Below the pieces are notes generated by a model. It was not told the DNA's origin. It worked only from the letters and a program-made list of their open reading frames with translations, and searched no databases. This document shows positions 26,140 through 36,185 of a DNA stretch of 64,000 nucleotides, piece after piece. A program made the translations under genes and the position numbers. Source of the DNA: Lactobacillus sp. W8174 (GTDB lineage Bacteria > Bacillota > Bacilli > Lactobacillales > Lactobacillaceae); the NCBI RefSeq assembly GCF_016100975.1, contig NZ_JACFRN010000005.1, positions 62,001 through 126,000 on the forward strand. Reading direction: 5' to 3'. Every line of letters starts with the position of its first letter. Positions within the stretch are counted from its first letter, which is position 1.

Positions 26140-28350
26140 ATGCTTTGTCAAAACTGTCAAAAACGACCAGCTTCCATTCACTTATTTGCAAAGGTCAATG
26201 GACAAAGTCGCGAAATTAATTTATGCGGACAATGTTATCAACAACTTAAACAACAAGGAAATATTAATATGAATAATGACAATAATGGCTTTTTTGGTGA
26301 TTTTAGTGACCTGTTTAATTACAGTGGCAACACTGGAAACCCAGGAGATCCAAGAATGGGTAATGGCGGACCCGGCAATGCCAATGGAAACAATGGTGCT
26401 GGCGGTGGTCGTTCACTTTTAGATCAATATGGAACAGATCTAACTGCACTGGCAAGAAAGGGCAAGATTGACCCAGTCATCGGACGCGATAAAGAAATCG
26501 CACGTGTGATTGAAATTTTAAACCGCAGAACAAAAAATAACCCAGTTTTAATTGGTGAAGCCGGTGTCGGTAAAACTGCTGTAGTTGAAGGCCTGGCCCA
26601 ACAAATTGTCGATGGCTCGGTTCCTGCCAAGCTGCAAGACAAAAGAATAATATCATTAAATGTTGTTTCTTTAGTGCAAGGTACAGGCATTCGCGGTCAA
26701 TTTGAACAGCGTATGCAGCAACTTCTTAAAGAAGTGGAAAATCACGATGATATTATTCTCTTTATTGATGAGATTCACGAAATAGTCGGCGCAGGCAATG
26801 CTGAAGGCGGAATGGATGCAGGCAATATTATTAAGCCGGCTCTTGCCCGTGGTGATTTACAACTAGTTGGTGCGACAACTTTAAAGGAATATCGTGAAAT
26901 TGAAAAAGATTCTGCTTTAGCAAGACGTTTCCAACCCGTTGACGTTAAAGAGCCTTCGGTTAAAGAAACTATCCAGATCTTAAAGGGTATTCAAAAGCGC
27001 TATGAAGATTATCATCACGTTCACTACACTGATGATGCCATTAAGGCTGCTGCTGAACTATCTGAGCGTTATATTCAAGATCGTTTCTTACCTGATAAGG
27101 CAATCGATTTGCTTGATGAAGCAGGTTCACGCATGAATCTGACAATTCCATATGTTGATAAAGATAAAATGAAAGAACGGATTGATGCAGCCCAAAAACT
27201 AAAGCAGGAATCCTTAAAGAACGAAGATTATGAAAAAGCTGCCTACTACCGCGATCAAATTGAAAAATATAATAAGATGAAAGACCAAAAGGTTGATCCG
27301 GATAAATCGCCAGTGATCACTAGTAAAATTATGAATAAGATCGTGGAAGAAAAAACTGGCATCCCCGTTGGCGATTTACAAAAGCAGGAAGAAAACCAGT
27401 TACAAAACTTGGCACCAAATTTGAAAGCACATGTCATCGGTCAAGATAAAGCTGTTGACAAGCTGGCACGAGCAATAAGGCGTAATCGGATTGGCTTTAA
27501 TAAGTCAGGTCGTCCAATTGGCTCCTTCCTCTTTGTTGGACCAACTGGTGTCGGTAAAACTGAACTGGCTAAACAGTTGGCCAAGCAAATGTTTGGTTCA
27601 GAAAATGCTCTAATTCGTTTCGATATGTCAGAATATATGGAATCATATTCAGTTTCCAAATTGATTGGTTCGGCACCTGGTTATGTCGGCTATGAAGAAG
27701 CTGGTCAATTAACTGAACGTGTACGTCGTCATCCGTATAGTTTGATCTTGCTGGACGAAATTGAAAAAGCCGATCCAGCTGTTATGAATCTTTTCCTGCA
27801 GATATTAGATGATGGTCGCTTGACCGATTCTCAAGGCAGAACGGTATCATTCAAAGATACAATTATTATCATGACTTCTAATGCTGGTCAGGGTATTAAA
27901 AATGCCAGTGTAGGTTTTGCTGCTGAAAATGCTAAAGATAAACCTGATACTGCTAGAAACTCAATGAGTCAATTCTTTAAGCCTGAATTCTTAAACCGTT
28001 TAGATGACGTGATCGAATTCAACGAATTAACTAAGGACGACTTAGTGAAAATTGTCAACTTAATGCTCACCGATGTTAACGACATGGTTAAGAACCAAGG
28101 TTTACAAATCACGGTTAGTGAAGATGCTAAGAAGAAACTAGTTGAGGAAGGTTACAATCCTGCTATGGGTGCAAGACCATTACGTAGAACTATTCAGGAG
28201 GAAATTGAAGACAAGGTTGCTGACTACAAACTTGATCATCCAACTGCCAAGAACTTACTTGCCAGTGTTTCTGATAATCAAATTATCATTAGTGAAGATA
28301 CTAATGAAAACAGTGCCAGTGAGTCAGTTGATCAAACTACAAATAATTAG
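26140..28350 (+). CDS. clpE: ATP-dependent Clp ATPase ClpE
   Basis: A 736-aa HSP100 chaperone that unfolds proteins, usually for ClpP. The ClpE-specific N-terminal zinc finger is present (Cys3, Cys6, Cys29, Cys32), then a Gly/Asn-rich linker. AAA-1 has Walker [10 protein letters not shown], a UVR-type coiled segment follows ([15 protein letters not shown]), and AAA-2 has Walker [11 protein letters not shown] choose the ATG at 26140 after AAAGGCGG rather than 26122, which overlaps the site. A CIRCE element and terminator frame it as a single heat-shock unit. Confidence 0.95.
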   Translation: MLCQNCQKRPASIHLFAKVNGQSREINLCGQCYQQLKQQGNINMNNDNNGFFGDFSDLFNYSGNTGNPGDPRMGNGGPGNANGNNGAGGGRSLLDQYGTDLTALARKGKIDPVIGRDKEIARVIEILNRRTKNNPVLIGEAGVGKTAVVEGLAQQIVDGSVPAKLQDKRIISLNVVSLVQGTGIRGQFEQRMQQLLKEVENHDDIILFIDEIHEIVGAGNAEGGMDAGNIIKPALARGDLQLVGATTLKEYREIEKDSALARRFQPVDVKEPSVKETIQILKGIQKRYEDYHHVHYTDDAIKAAAELSERYIQDRFLPDKAIDLLDEAGSRMNLTIPYVDKDKMKERIDAAQKLKQESLKNEDYEKAAYYRDQIEKYNKMKDQKVDPDKSPVITSKIMNKIVEEKTGIPVGDLQKQEENQLQNLAPNLKAHVIGQDKAVDKLARAIRRNRIGFNKSGRPIGSFLFVGPTGVGKTELAKQLAKQMFGSENALIRFDMSEYMESYSVSKLIGSAPGYVGYEEAGQLTERVRRHPYSLILLDEIEKADPAVMNLFLQILDDGRLTDSQGRTVSFKDTIIIMTSNAGQGIKNASVGFAAENAKDKPDTARNSMSQFFKPEFLNRLDDVIEFNELTKDDLVKIVNLMLTDVNDMVKNQGLQITVSEDAKKKLVEEGYNPAMGARPLRRTIQEEIEDKVADYKLDHPTAKNLLASVSDNQIIISEDTNENSASESVDQTTNN

Positions 28351-28368
28351 TTAAAGTAACTCTTCATT

Positions 28369-28407
28369 AAGCATGATTATTACAGATAATAATAATCATG
28401 CTTTTTA
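28369..28407 (+). terminator. Terminator of clpE
   Basis: AAGCATGATTATTA pairs with AATAATCATGCTT around a short loop and is followed by TTTTATT. It lies about 19 bp after the clpE stop. Confidence 0.88.
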
Positions 28408-28477
28408 TTAAAGAAAAAAGTGTTGATAAGTTGTATACTAAAATAAAAAGAACTACTAGAAGAAACGGGTGAAATCC

Positions 28478-28759
28478 ATGCATTTAATAGATGTAACCAA
28501 TAGCTATAGGGACCTAGTTCACAGTCAATTAAATTCGACCAATGTAAATTATGTTAAGGTTTACTCTTTGGGTAATACCTCTGTTATCTACACCGAAAGT
28601 GATAAAGCGATCGGAATTGTTTTGGAAAATCACAATCGCCGAGTGCGCAAAGAGGAAACAGATTTTGTGATTGAACGCTTAATTAAAGAAAAAGACCCTT
28701 CATATATGTTGACCTTTGATAAAAGTCAACATGTCATTGAAATCCATATTGATAAATAA
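28478..28759 (+). CDS. DUF1827-like conserved protein
   Basis: A 93-aa soluble protein. The N-terminal pattern LIDVTNSYRDLVHSQL and VKVYSLGNTSVIYTE resembles the DUF1827 family of lactic acid bacteria, as I remember it; no function is known to me. I choose the ATG at 28478; a GTG nine bases earlier lies in the putative ribosome site (ACGGGTG). It has its own terminator and follows clpE. Confidence 0.65.
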   Translation: MHLIDVTNSYRDLVHSQLNSTNVNYVKVYSLGNTSVIYTESDKAIGIVLENHNRRVRKEETDFVIERLIKEKDPSYMLTFDKSQHVIEIHIDK

Positions 28760-28792
28760 AAAAACTGGCTTCAATGCCAGTTTTTTATTACA
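28758..28792. terminator. Bidirectional terminator between DUF1827-like gene and prfC
   Basis: AAAAACTGGC, a TTCAAT loop and GCCAGTTTTTT form a strong symmetric hairpin with A and T tracts. It serves the convergent genes on both sides and touches the prfC stop. Confidence 0.88.
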
Positions 28793-30359
28793 ACTTTTCA
28801 GTTAGTTTAACATCAGGATATTTGTCTTTGAAAAACCGCTCTGCAAATTGATTTTCAAACAAAAATAGTGGTTGACCATAACGATCTTTAACTAGCAGAT
28901 TTCGGCTATTTGCCATAGCTGGATCAAGCTGTTCAGGAGCAATCCAGCGCGCTACGCGATGACCAATATTGGTCATCTCAACGTCTGAATTGTACTCATT
29001 TTTCATTCTGAATTTGAAAACTTCAAATTGCAATTGACCAACAGCACCCAAGATATACTCATCGGTTTGATAATTTTGGTATAACTGAATCGCACCTTCT
29101 TGAACCAGTTGGACCATTCCTTTATGAAATGATTTCTGTTTCATCACATTTTTTGCAGTGACTCTGACAAATAATTCAGGAGTAAATTCTGGTAGTGGTG
29201 GATAAACCACTTTGTTTTTACCAGCATAAATGCTATCACCAATTTGAAAATTACCGGTATCATATAAGCCAACTATATCCCCGGCAACTGCATCTGAAAC
29301 TTGCATCCTTTCACTCGACATAAACTCGGTGGCATTGTTAAGTCTAATCGGTTTACCAGTCCGAGCCAAAGTTACATCCAAGCCTTTTTTAAATTCGCCA
29401 CTGCCAATACGGACAAAAGCAATACGATCACGGTGATGCGGATTCATATTAGCCTGAATTTTAAACACAAAACCAGAAAACTCAGGATCATCAGGAGCCA
29501 GGTCTTCAGTTTCATTAACTGTATGACTTGCAGGAGCAGGAGCCATTTTGACAAAGCTTTGCAGGAAAGTTTCAACACCAAAATTGGTTAAGGCAGAACC
29601 AAAGAATACTGGGGTTTGATCACCTTTAGCAATTTTTTGCAAGTCAAATTGGTTGCCAGCTTCTTTAATTAATTCAATTTCTCCTAGGGTATCTTGAAAC
29701 TGCGGGTTCTGACTAAAGGGTTCACTGTCTGGCAATTTACCATCTTTATCTAGTGGCAAAAAGCGGTCAGGGCCATCTTTATGATACATTTCAATTTGGT
29801 TATTAGCGATATCATATAGTCCTTGCAAGGTTTGGCCCGAGCCAATAGGCCAATTCATGGCCACACCTTCAATGCCCAGCAGATCTTCAAGTTCAGCAAT
29901 CAAATCTAACGGCGGTCTGCCGTCACGATCCAACTTGTTCATGAAGGTAAAAATTGGAATCCCCCTTTGTTTTACGACCTTAAATAATTTTTTAGTTTGA
30001 GGTTCGATACCTTTAGCAGAATCAATCACCATGACTGCTGAGTCAACTGCCATTAAAGTACGATAAGTATCTTCGGAAAAGTCTTCATGCCCAGGAGTAT
30101 CAAGAATATTAATTCTCTTTCCCTGATATTCAAATTGCATGACGGAGCTGGTAACTGAGATACCACGTTGTTTTTCAATTTCCATCCAGTCACTAGTAGC
30201 ATAATGGCCGCTTTTACGCGCTTTAACCGTCCCGGCACTGCGAATCACACCACCAAAAAGAAGCATTTGCTCCGTGATCGTAGTCTTCCCTGCATCTGGG
30301 TGCGATATGATAGCAAATGTTCTTCTTTTATTTACCTTATCTAACAGTTCATTACTCAT
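28788..30359 (-). CDS. prfC: Peptide chain release factor 3
   Basis: RF3 is a GTPase that recycles RF1/RF2 from the ribosome after termination. The 523-aa protein has G1 ([11 protein letters not shown]), G3 ([12 protein letters not shown]) and G4 (NKLD) motifs, then beta-barrel domains II and III. Length is standard. Its ATG overlaps the stop of the CBS-domain gene by one base (TAATG), so the pair is translationally coupled. Confidence 0.95.
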   Translation of the reverse strand: MSNELLDKVNKRRTFAIISHPDAGKTTITEQMLLFGGVIRSAGTVKARKSGHYATSDWMEIEKQRGISVTSSVMQFEYQGKRINILDTPGHEDFSEDTYRTLMAVDSAVMVIDSAKGIEPQTKKLFKVVKQRGIPIFTFMNKLDRDGRPPLDLIAELEDLLGIEGVAMNWPIGSGQTLQGLYDIANNQIEMYHKDGPDRFLPLDKDGKLPDSEPFSQNPQFQDTLGEIELIKEAGNQFDLQKIAKGDQTPVFFGSALTNFGVETFLQSFVKMAPAPASHTVNETEDLAPDDPEFSGFVFKIQANMNPHHRDRIAFVRIGSGEFKKGLDVTLARTGKPIRLNNATEFMSSERMQVSDAVAGDIVGLYDTGNFQIGDSIYAGKNKVVYPPLPEFTPELFVRVTAKNVMKQKSFHKGMVQLVQEGAIQLYQNYQTDEYILGAVGQLQFEVFKFRMKNEYNSDVEMTNIGHRVARWIAPEQLDPAMANSRNLLVKDRYGQPLFLFENQFAERFFKDKYPDVKLTEKL

Positions 30360-31231
30360 TAAGTATTTTGTTCTTCTTTCTTCTTAGGTTTTTCTTCAGG
30401 TATAGTTAATAAAACGGTCATCAATCTCGAACGCATCATTCTTCTGGTAGTTAAAACCATGCCGTTATCTAATTTAACCGATAGTTTTTCTCCTTTGGCA
30501 GGAATTATGCCTAATTTAGTGATCATGTAGCCGGCAATGGTATCTACGTCTTCCATTTCCAGATTTGTGCCGAATTGTTCGTTAAAATCATCAAGAGGCA
30601 TTTTACCATAAATGACATACTTATTAGGGGCAATTTGATGCACTAAAACTTCGGTTTGGTCCACTTCATCATCAATATTACCGACTATCTCTTCGATAAT
30701 ATCCTCAATGGTTGCAATTCCGACCACCCCACCATATTCATCGGTTAAAATAGCTAATTGCTGCTGTGTTTGCTGCATCTCAACTAGTAATTCTCTAAGT
30801 TCGGTTGTTTCTGGCGCAAAAAGTGGCGGATTCATGACATCATCATAGGTAATCTTATCAAAGCCTTTTTCCCAGGCCTTACGCAAAACAGTACGAATAT
30901 GAATGATACCAACTATCTTGTCTTTATCATGTTGATAAACCGGTATTCTGGAATATGGTTCACGCAGTATTTCTTTGAGATGATCCTGTAAACTTTCCTG
31001 GCAATCAACCATAAAAGCATCAATTCTGGGTACCATCACTTCACGTACCATCCGTCCCTGAAAATCCAAAACTGCATTTAACATTGAAAATTCATTGTCA
31101 TTAATTTTCTTATTTTTATGTAAATCTTCAATTTCTGAAATTAAGTGCTCTCTTGTTTCTTCATCGTTTGTAGGGGAAAATTTATTCTTGAAACGCTCAA
31201 ATAAATTCCCCTTGTCGGGGTCGCTAGCCAT
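30359..31231 (-). CDS. CorC/TlyC-like CBS-domain protein without membrane domain
   Basis: A 290-aa protein with a CBS pair at about 65-190 ([31 protein letters not shown]) and a C-terminal transporter-associated domain (about 200-285). The arrangement equals the cytoplasmic half of CorC/TlyC/YrkA-type proteins, but the N-terminal DUF21 membrane domain is absent, as in gamma-proteobacterial CorC. A role in Mg2+/Co2+ homeostasis is the family expectation. It is the first gene of an operon with prfC. Confidence 0.82.
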   Translation of the reverse strand: MASDPDKGNLFERFKNKFSPTNDEETREHLISEIEDLHKNKKINDNEFSMLNAVLDFQGRMVREVMVPRIDAFMVDCQESLQDHLKEILREPYSRIPVYQHDKDKIVGIIHIRTVLRKAWEKGFDKITYDDVMNPPLFAPETTELRELLVEMQQTQQQLAILTDEYGGVVGIATIEDIIEEIVGNIDDEVDQTEVLVHQIAPNKYVIYGKMPLDDFNEQFGTNLEMEDVDTIAGYMITKLGIIPAKGEKLSVKLDNGMVLTTRRMMRSRLMTVLLTIPEEKPKKKEEQNT

Positions 31232-31330
31232 TTTATTGCTCTCTTTCTTAAAATAACGTATTAAATACCAACATTATATCATGTACGCACACAATATGTT
31301 AGAATAGCACGTAAGAAATGAGGTCAAACT

Positions 31331-31792
31331 ATGAAAAAAAGTCATGTCATACTTGTTTTCACCTTTCTGCTGTTAATTCCCTATCTGTGTAGTCTCACCA
31401 TTATTGGTATTGGCTATGATGCTTTGGTTTTGCATTCGGCTGATCTTTTGCGCACTACTATTGGAGCAACAGTCGGTGCCTTAATTATGTTTGCCATTAA
31501 GGCAACGATTCAAAGACCGGTCGACTTGCTGGCAGTAGAAATAAACGATGGCTTCTTGAAGCAATTGTTACGTTTTTTCAGTATCAGACGACGCTACCTT
31601 TTGCAAATTGCTAACGTAATTTTGGATTTCATTCTCTGTTTTGCTGCTACTTTTGTGGTTAGAGAATTTTTAACACTTGACCAAATTGTGGGTAAATCAG
31701 TCGGAATTGTGATGCTGATTATGCTCTTGTCAACTTGTCTGGGTGCATATGTTGAATACGACAACCTGTCAATTGATCCCAAGCAACACTAA
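31331..31792 (+). CDS. Membrane protein of unknown function
   Basis: A 153-aa protein with four predicted membrane segments (about 5-28, 40-60, 90-112 and 118-140) and a basic cytoplasmic loop containing SIRRRYLLQ. GAGG lies upstream of the ATG. I do not recognise the family. It is alone on the plus strand, and its end overlaps the convergent gene at 31789 by four bases. Confidence 0.65.
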   Translation: MKKSHVILVFTFLLLIPYLCSLTIIGIGYDALVLHSADLLRTTIGATVGALIMFAIKATIQRPVDLLAVEINDGFLKQLLRFFSIRRRYLLQIANVILDFILCFAATFVVREFLTLDQIVGKSVGIVMLIMLLSTCLGAYVEYDNLSIDPKQH

Positions 31793-32274
31793 TTTTTAAG
31801 ACTGTCTTCAAGATATAATTCTTGGGTCAGTTTTTTTGTGTCTAAATTCAAGTTTTGCAAAACATAGGGAGTTAAACTATCTCCCGGATTTTGATAAATT
31901 TTAATGCCCTCATCCGCAACAGCAGCTAAAAACTGTGAAATTACCACATTTAAAGGTTGACTAAAAAAGGAAATATTTTGATCAGTTTTTTCTTCAATTG
32001 CTACTTGAGTTTCAGGCAAAACAAATCTCATTAAGCCTTGAGGAACTTCAACATCATTTGGTGCAACGACACCATACCAATACATAAAGTTTTCAGGTCC
32101 AAAAACTATTAGGCTGCTCCTAGTATTTTTCAAATTGTTTTTGCTAATAAAATCTTGAAAAGCTTGATTTTGTTCCATTTCCATGTTTGCCTGATTAAAA
32201 GTTTTTTGTTCATCCATCACTTGATCTGGAAAAGGACGACCAACAAATGTTATTTTTTCTTGCAGTTTTTTCAT
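31789..32274 (-). CDS. Unknown protein, possibly GyrI/effector-binding-like
   Basis: A 161-aa soluble acidic protein. Alternating hydrophobic strands (SSLIVFGPENFMYWYGVV, LMRFVLPETQVAIEEK) loosely recall the GyrI/effector-binding fold, but this is only a guess. AGGAG precedes the ATG by six bases. It is 8 bp downstream of recX and probably co-transcribed with it. Confidence 0.5.
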   Translation of the reverse strand: MKKLQEKITFVGRPFPDQVMDEQKTFNQANMEMEQNQAFQDFISKNNLKNTRSSLIVFGPENFMYWYGVVAPNDVEVPQGLMRFVLPETQVAIEEKTDQNISFFSQPLNVVISQFLAAVADEGIKIYQNPGDSLTPYVLQNLNLDTKKLTQELYLEDSLKN

Positions 32275-32282
32275 AAATTCTC

Positions 32283-33098
32283 CTAATACTCAGCTAGTTC
32301 ATCTAAAGGAATAATTTCACCGGCCAGAAAGGCATCAATTTCATTGCTGGCAAAACCATGTGTAAAAAGATAATTGCGTATTTTATTCTGTCTTTGGCTT
32401 TCAGGTAAGCGGCGAAAACGTTTATATGCTTTTATGCCCTGCTTTTTTAAGGCTGCGATTTGATCTTCATCATTTTGAGCAAAATCCATTTGCCCAATTA
32501 TTGCACTTGCCAGAGCACTGGAAAAGCCATGGTTTAACAACTTAGTTGTCATTTTGCGTTCCAATTCTCGCTCTGACAACTTACCTACTTTGCTTTTCAT
32601 TGATTTGAGTACTCTTTTGCCAGCATCCAGCCATTTATCGTCAGCTATTTCGGCTAAAGCATTGTCGATTATTTCAGGATCAATTCCCTTTTGCTTTAGT
32701 TTATTACTGACGCTAAGAGGGCCATCGGTGCCAATGCGCAGATTTTGTCTGACCAATAATTGGGCGTACTTGGCATCGTCTAAAAAGCCCATCTCTGTCA
32801 TCTGACTAACCGCAGCCTGGGCAGATTCATTATCAATACCATGTTTATTGAGGTATTGTAAAACTTCAAAAACAGTCCGAGGCTCGTAACTCAAATAATT
32901 AGCCACAATATTTGTTGCCTTGGCATCAGCATCAAATTGCTTAATTTCCACAATTTGTTCTTCAGACAGTTCCTGCCCTTTTAAGAGCACGAATTCAGCT
33001 ACAGTTTGTTCAGTGGCCGAAAAAGAGTACTTACCGTCTAAAAAGATATTAAAACGGCCAGGTCTTTTCTGACTGCTGACTTTAGTAATAATTGGCAT
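32283..33098 (-). CDS. recX: Regulatory protein RecX
   Basis: A 271-aa RecX that caps or restrains RecA filaments. Repeated three-helix units of the RecX fold are visible (e.g. NIVANYLSYEPRTVFEVLQYL, VSQMTEMGFLDDAKYAQLLV, SNKLKQKGIDPEIIDNAL), with an extra C-terminal repeat as in Gram-positive RecX. It lies about 30 kb from recA, and no LexA box is visible in front. It is divergent from the rlmD-type gene. Confidence 0.9.
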   Translation of the reverse strand: MPIITKVSSQKRPGRFNIFLDGKYSFSATEQTVAEFVLLKGQELSEEQIVEIKQFDADAKATNIVANYLSYEPRTVFEVLQYLNKHGIDNESAQAAVSQMTEMGFLDDAKYAQLLVRQNLRIGTDGPLSVSNKLKQKGIDPEIIDNALAEIADDKWLDAGKRVLKSMKSKVGKLSERELERKMTTKLLNHGFSSALASAIIGQMDFAQNDEDQIAALKKQGIKAYKRFRRLPESQRQNKIRNYLFTHGFASNEIDAFLAGEIIPLDELAEY

Positions 33099-33220
33099 TA
33101 AAAATCACCTTTCTCTCGCTTAATTCCATGCTAGCAAATTTTGCTCTTTCTTGCTAAATACTTTTTACTGGGAGTACAATTAATTATTAACATTTAATAT
33201 TTTATTGTAGAAAGAAAATT

Positions 33221-34597
33221 ATGTACAAGAAATTTAATCAAAATCAACCAAAAGAAAAAGATATTATTATTACAATTAAAAGACTGGGTATTAATGGTGA
33301 GGGCATCGGCTATTACCGTAAAAAAATAATTTTTATTCCAGGTGCCTTGCCTAATGAAGTAGTTGTTGCCAAAATTATTACAGAATACCCCCGCTATATT
33401 GATGCAGAACTGGTTCGTATTAAAGAAAAAAGTCCTGACAGAGTACCTTTTCCCACTAATGTCAATCCAGAAATTGGTGGACTCGAACTGGCTCATTTAG
33501 CTTATCCTAAGCAGTTAGAATTTAAACGGGACAATGTTCTTGAAGCCCTCAAGAAATTTCATCCCCGTGGTTACAGCAAGTATAAAGTCAAAAAGACCAT
33601 TCCGGCTCCAGAAGAATGGCATTATCGCAATAAAGCGCAATATCAAATTGAACGATCACATGGTCAAATTAGCTTAGGACTTTTTGCCCCTAATTCGCAC
33701 GAACTCTTTGATTTGCCCGAAATGCCAACGCAAAGTCAGGCAACCCAAGATACTGAACGCAAAATTAAAATTCTAGTTGAAAAGCTGCACATTAGAATTG
33801 CCGATCCTTACCGTCACTTTGACGGACTTAAAACTATAGTTGTTCGTCAAGCTTATGCCACTCACGAAATTCAAGTAACTCTAATTACAGTGGGCCACAG
33901 TCTTAAAAATCTGGAACAACTTGCAAAAGAAATTATGAGGCTCCCTGATGTAGTCAGTGTTTTTCAAAATGAAACTGATTGGCGCAATCCTCAAGTCTGG
34001 GGCAATAAAACCACTAAAGTAGCAGGTAAAAACCAAATTACTGATGAAATTTTAGGGAAAAAATTTGCCTTGTCACCGCGAGCATTCTTCCAGTTAAATC
34101 CGGTGCAAACCATTACTCTTTACTCACGGGCGCTAAAATTTTTAGATTTAAAGCCAGATGAAACCCTGATTGATGCCTATAGTGGTGTGGGAACGCTGGG
34201 AATTTTAGCGGCAGATCAAGTCAAACAGGTTATTGGGATTGAAACTATTCCTGAAGCAATTGCTGATGCCAATCATAACGTGGAACTCAATCATATTAAA
34301 AATGCTAATTATATTCAGGGCAGTGTAGAAAAAGTTTTACCTGAACTAGCTCAAAATGGAATTCCAATTGACGCGCTGATTGTGGACCCACCACGAACTG
34401 GTCTGGCCAAAAGCTTGATCAAAACCCTGTTGAGAGTAAAACCTAAAACCTTTGTTTACATTTCCTGTAACCCATCTACTCTCGCACAAGATTTAGTCCT
34501 TTTGACTGAAGCTTACAATGTCAGACTGATTGAAAATGTCGACATGTTGCCGCAGACTCCAAGGTGTGAATGTGTCGTTAAACTAACTTTAAGATAA
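33221..34597 (+). CDS. rlmD: 23S rRNA uracil-5-methyltransferase, RlmD/RlmCD type, without Fe-S cysteines
   Basis: A 458-aa SAM-dependent RNA m5U methyltransferase. The TRAM domain is at about 10-70. The SAM motif IDAYSGVGTLGIL is near 315 and the catalytic cysteine lies in YISCNPSTLAQDL near the C-terminus. The region that in RumA/RlmD normally holds CGGCxxQH reads IGGLELAHLAY, so the [4Fe-4S] cysteines are absent. The likely targets are 23S U1939/U747 by analogy. Confidence 0.9.
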   Translation: MYKKFNQNQPKEKDIIITIKRLGINGEGIGYYRKKIIFIPGALPNEVVVAKIITEYPRYIDAELVRIKEKSPDRVPFPTNVNPEIGGLELAHLAYPKQLEFKRDNVLEALKKFHPRGYSKYKVKKTIPAPEEWHYRNKAQYQIERSHGQISLGLFAPNSHELFDLPEMPTQSQATQDTERKIKILVEKLHIRIADPYRHFDGLKTIVVRQAYATHEIQVTLITVGHSLKNLEQLAKEIMRLPDVVSVFQNETDWRNPQVWGNKTTKVAGKNQITDEILGKKFALSPRAFFQLNPVQTITLYSRALKFLDLKPDETLIDAYSGVGTLGILAADQVKQVIGIETIPEAIADANHNVELNHIKNANYIQGSVEKVLPELAQNGIPIDALIVDPPRTGLAKSLIKTLLRVKPKTFVYISCNPSTLAQDLVLLTEAYNVRLIENVDMLPQTPRCECVVKLTLR

Positions 34598-34607
34598 ATA
34601 AAAAGCA

Positions 34608-34640
34608 AAATAGTTGTCGCAATTAGCGACAACTATTTTT
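34608..34640 (+). terminator. Terminator of the rlmD-type gene
   Basis: AAATAGTTGTCGC, an AATTA loop and GCGACAACTATTTTT form a perfect 13-bp stem with a T run, 11 bp after the stop. Confidence 0.92.
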
Positions 34641-34842
34641 GTGGATCGGGTGTCAATTGAGATTATTTTCTTTTGAGATAAAACCATCATATACAAATAT
34701 ATAAAACTATAAAAACTTCGCGATAAAATTGTCATTTCAAAAGTAGATAACAAACATATTATGGAGATAGAAATCTTGTTAACCTTGACCACACTTTTAT
34801 AATAGCAAATAAATGTAAGCGCTAGCAAATAAAATGCATAGC

Positions 34843-35799
34843 TTATTTTACATATTTGACTAAAAATGTTGCTACCCGTCTTTTATATTCTTTGGGATGC
34901 TTTGAAAATGACTTGGCATGTTTGGCTCCAGGAGCTACCCATATTTCCTTCGGTCCTCTAGTAGCCTTATAATTAGGATAGACCATTCTAGTAGGCACAA
35001 AATTATCACGGCTGCCGTGAATAAACAGCATTGGTCTATGATTTTTATGTAATTGTTTAACACTAGAGGCATTACCCATGAAATAGCCAACTTTTATCTT
35101 ATTAATGCCGCTTAGAATTTCAACTAGTGGAAAACGAGGAAAGGCAGGCATATTGTACAAGACTCCTGCTTCATGCTCAATTTCATCCTTGACGCTGCTA
35201 TAACCACAGTCTTCTACAAACGCTTTAACTTGATGAGGCAGTTTAAGTCCACTTGTCATCATGGCAGTTGCCGCACCCATACTCAAGCCGTATATCACTA
35301 CCTGTTGGTTCTGGCCATATTTTTGCAATAAATATGAGATCCATTTTTTGACATCATCTTTTTCCGGCCAACCATAGCCAATATATTTTCCTTCGCTCTT
35401 GCCTTGGGCTCTTGGATCTGGGGTTAAAGTATTATAGCCTAACTGGTGAAACAAAGCGTCATATTCTCCCATATCCTCCTTCGTATCCATATAACCAGGT
35501 AAAATAATAGCTGTCTTATTGGAACTTTTATAGGGAATGAAATTCGCATCCAATTTAAACTTTTCGTCAGCGGATTCAATATACCACTTTTGTTTAGCAG
35601 TTTTTTTAAACCAAATTTTTTCACGGTAAAGAGGATCTGACTTCTTGATCACATCACTGGAAGAACTTAAAAAACTTTTTTTACCTGGAACACATGCCAC
35701 TTTAAAGAAATAGTAACCGGCTCCGGTAAACAATAAGCATACTAGTAAAATAATAATAATTGATGAAAGCCACAGCTTTTTATGTTTTAATTTTTTCAA
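34843..35799 (-). CDS. Membrane-anchored alpha/beta hydrolase
   Basis: A 318-aa serine hydrolase. Residues 10-32 form a signal anchor and the catalytic domain faces outward. The nucleophile elbow is GLSMGAA (around residue 173), the acid is in HGSRDNFVP, and the histidine in GAKHAKSF near the C-terminus. Related lactobacillar and Bacillus proteins are annotated as S9-like peptidases or esterases; the substrate is unknown. The 245 bp on its 3' side hold only the rlmD terminator. Confidence 0.85.
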   Translation of the reverse strand: MKKLKHKKLWLSSIIIILLVCLLFTGAGYYFFKVACVPGKKSFLSSSSDVIKKSDPLYREKIWFKKTAKQKWYIESADEKFKLDANFIPYKSSNKTAIILPGYMDTKEDMGEYDALFHQLGYNTLTPDPRAQGKSEGKYIGYGWPEKDDVKKWISYLLQKYGQNQQVVIYGLSMGAATAMMTSGLKLPHQVKAFVEDCGYSSVKDEIEHEAGVLYNMPAFPRFPLVEILSGINKIKVGYFMGNASSVKQLHKNHRPMLFIHGSRDNFVPTRMVYPNYKATRGPKEIWVAPGAKHAKSFSKHPKEYKRRVATFLVKYVK

Positions 35800-35871
35800 T
35801 TAGTTCAGCCACCCTCACTAAAATAATATCTTATAGTATAACATTTTAAATTTGTATAGGAATAATAAAAA

Positions 35872-36156
35872 ATGAGATTAACAGACTTATTACAATTAAC
35901 CAATGATTTAAGCAACCAAACTAACTTGTATCTGACTATTAACCAGAAAAATATTCCTTTGGCAAAAGTAAAAATTTCAAGCAGTGAATGTTTGCTTTTC
36001 CCCGGAAAAAAGCCTCTAACAAAAGGCAAACTGATTAATTTGGTTAAAAATATCCACGGTCGCAGTATTCCCATATTTATTTATAACCAAAAAAAGAGAA
36101 TTGCTGTTTATGGTATTCAAATTTTGCCTGATCAAAATGGAGTTAGGCTAACCTAA
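35872..36156 (+). CDS. Small protein of unknown function
   Basis: A 94-aa basic soluble protein (MRLTDLLQLTNDLSNQTNL) with strands near the C-terminus. I do not recognise it. An AGGAAT site precedes the ATG and an excellent terminator begins at its stop codon. A minus-strand frame covers much of the same DNA, but it has no ribosome site and runs across the hydrolase promoter, so I prefer this one. Confidence 0.6.
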   Translation: MRLTDLLQLTNDLSNQTNLYLTINQKNIPLAKVKISSSECLLFPGKKPLTKGKLINLVKNIHGRSIPIFIYNQKKRIAVYGIQILPDQNGVRLT

Positions 36157-36183
36157 AAAAGCTGCCGCTTGGCAGCTTTTTCT
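36155..36183. terminator. Bidirectional terminator
   Basis: AAAAAAGCTGCC, a GCTT loop and GGCAGCTTTTT form a strong symmetric hairpin between the plus-strand small gene and the convergent mvaS. Confidence 0.9.
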
Positions 36184-36185
36184 AA

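Noticed and set aside
34598..34842. A 79-codon minus-strand frame downstream of the rlmD-type gene
   Set aside because: It runs over the terminator hairpin, has no ribosome site and shows no protein-like composition.
35805..36074. An 89-codon minus-strand frame opposite the small gene at 35872
   Set aside because: It lacks a ribosome site, runs through the promoter side of the hydrolase and has an unlikely hydrophobic-to-Tyr-rich composition. The plus-strand frame has a site and its own terminator.
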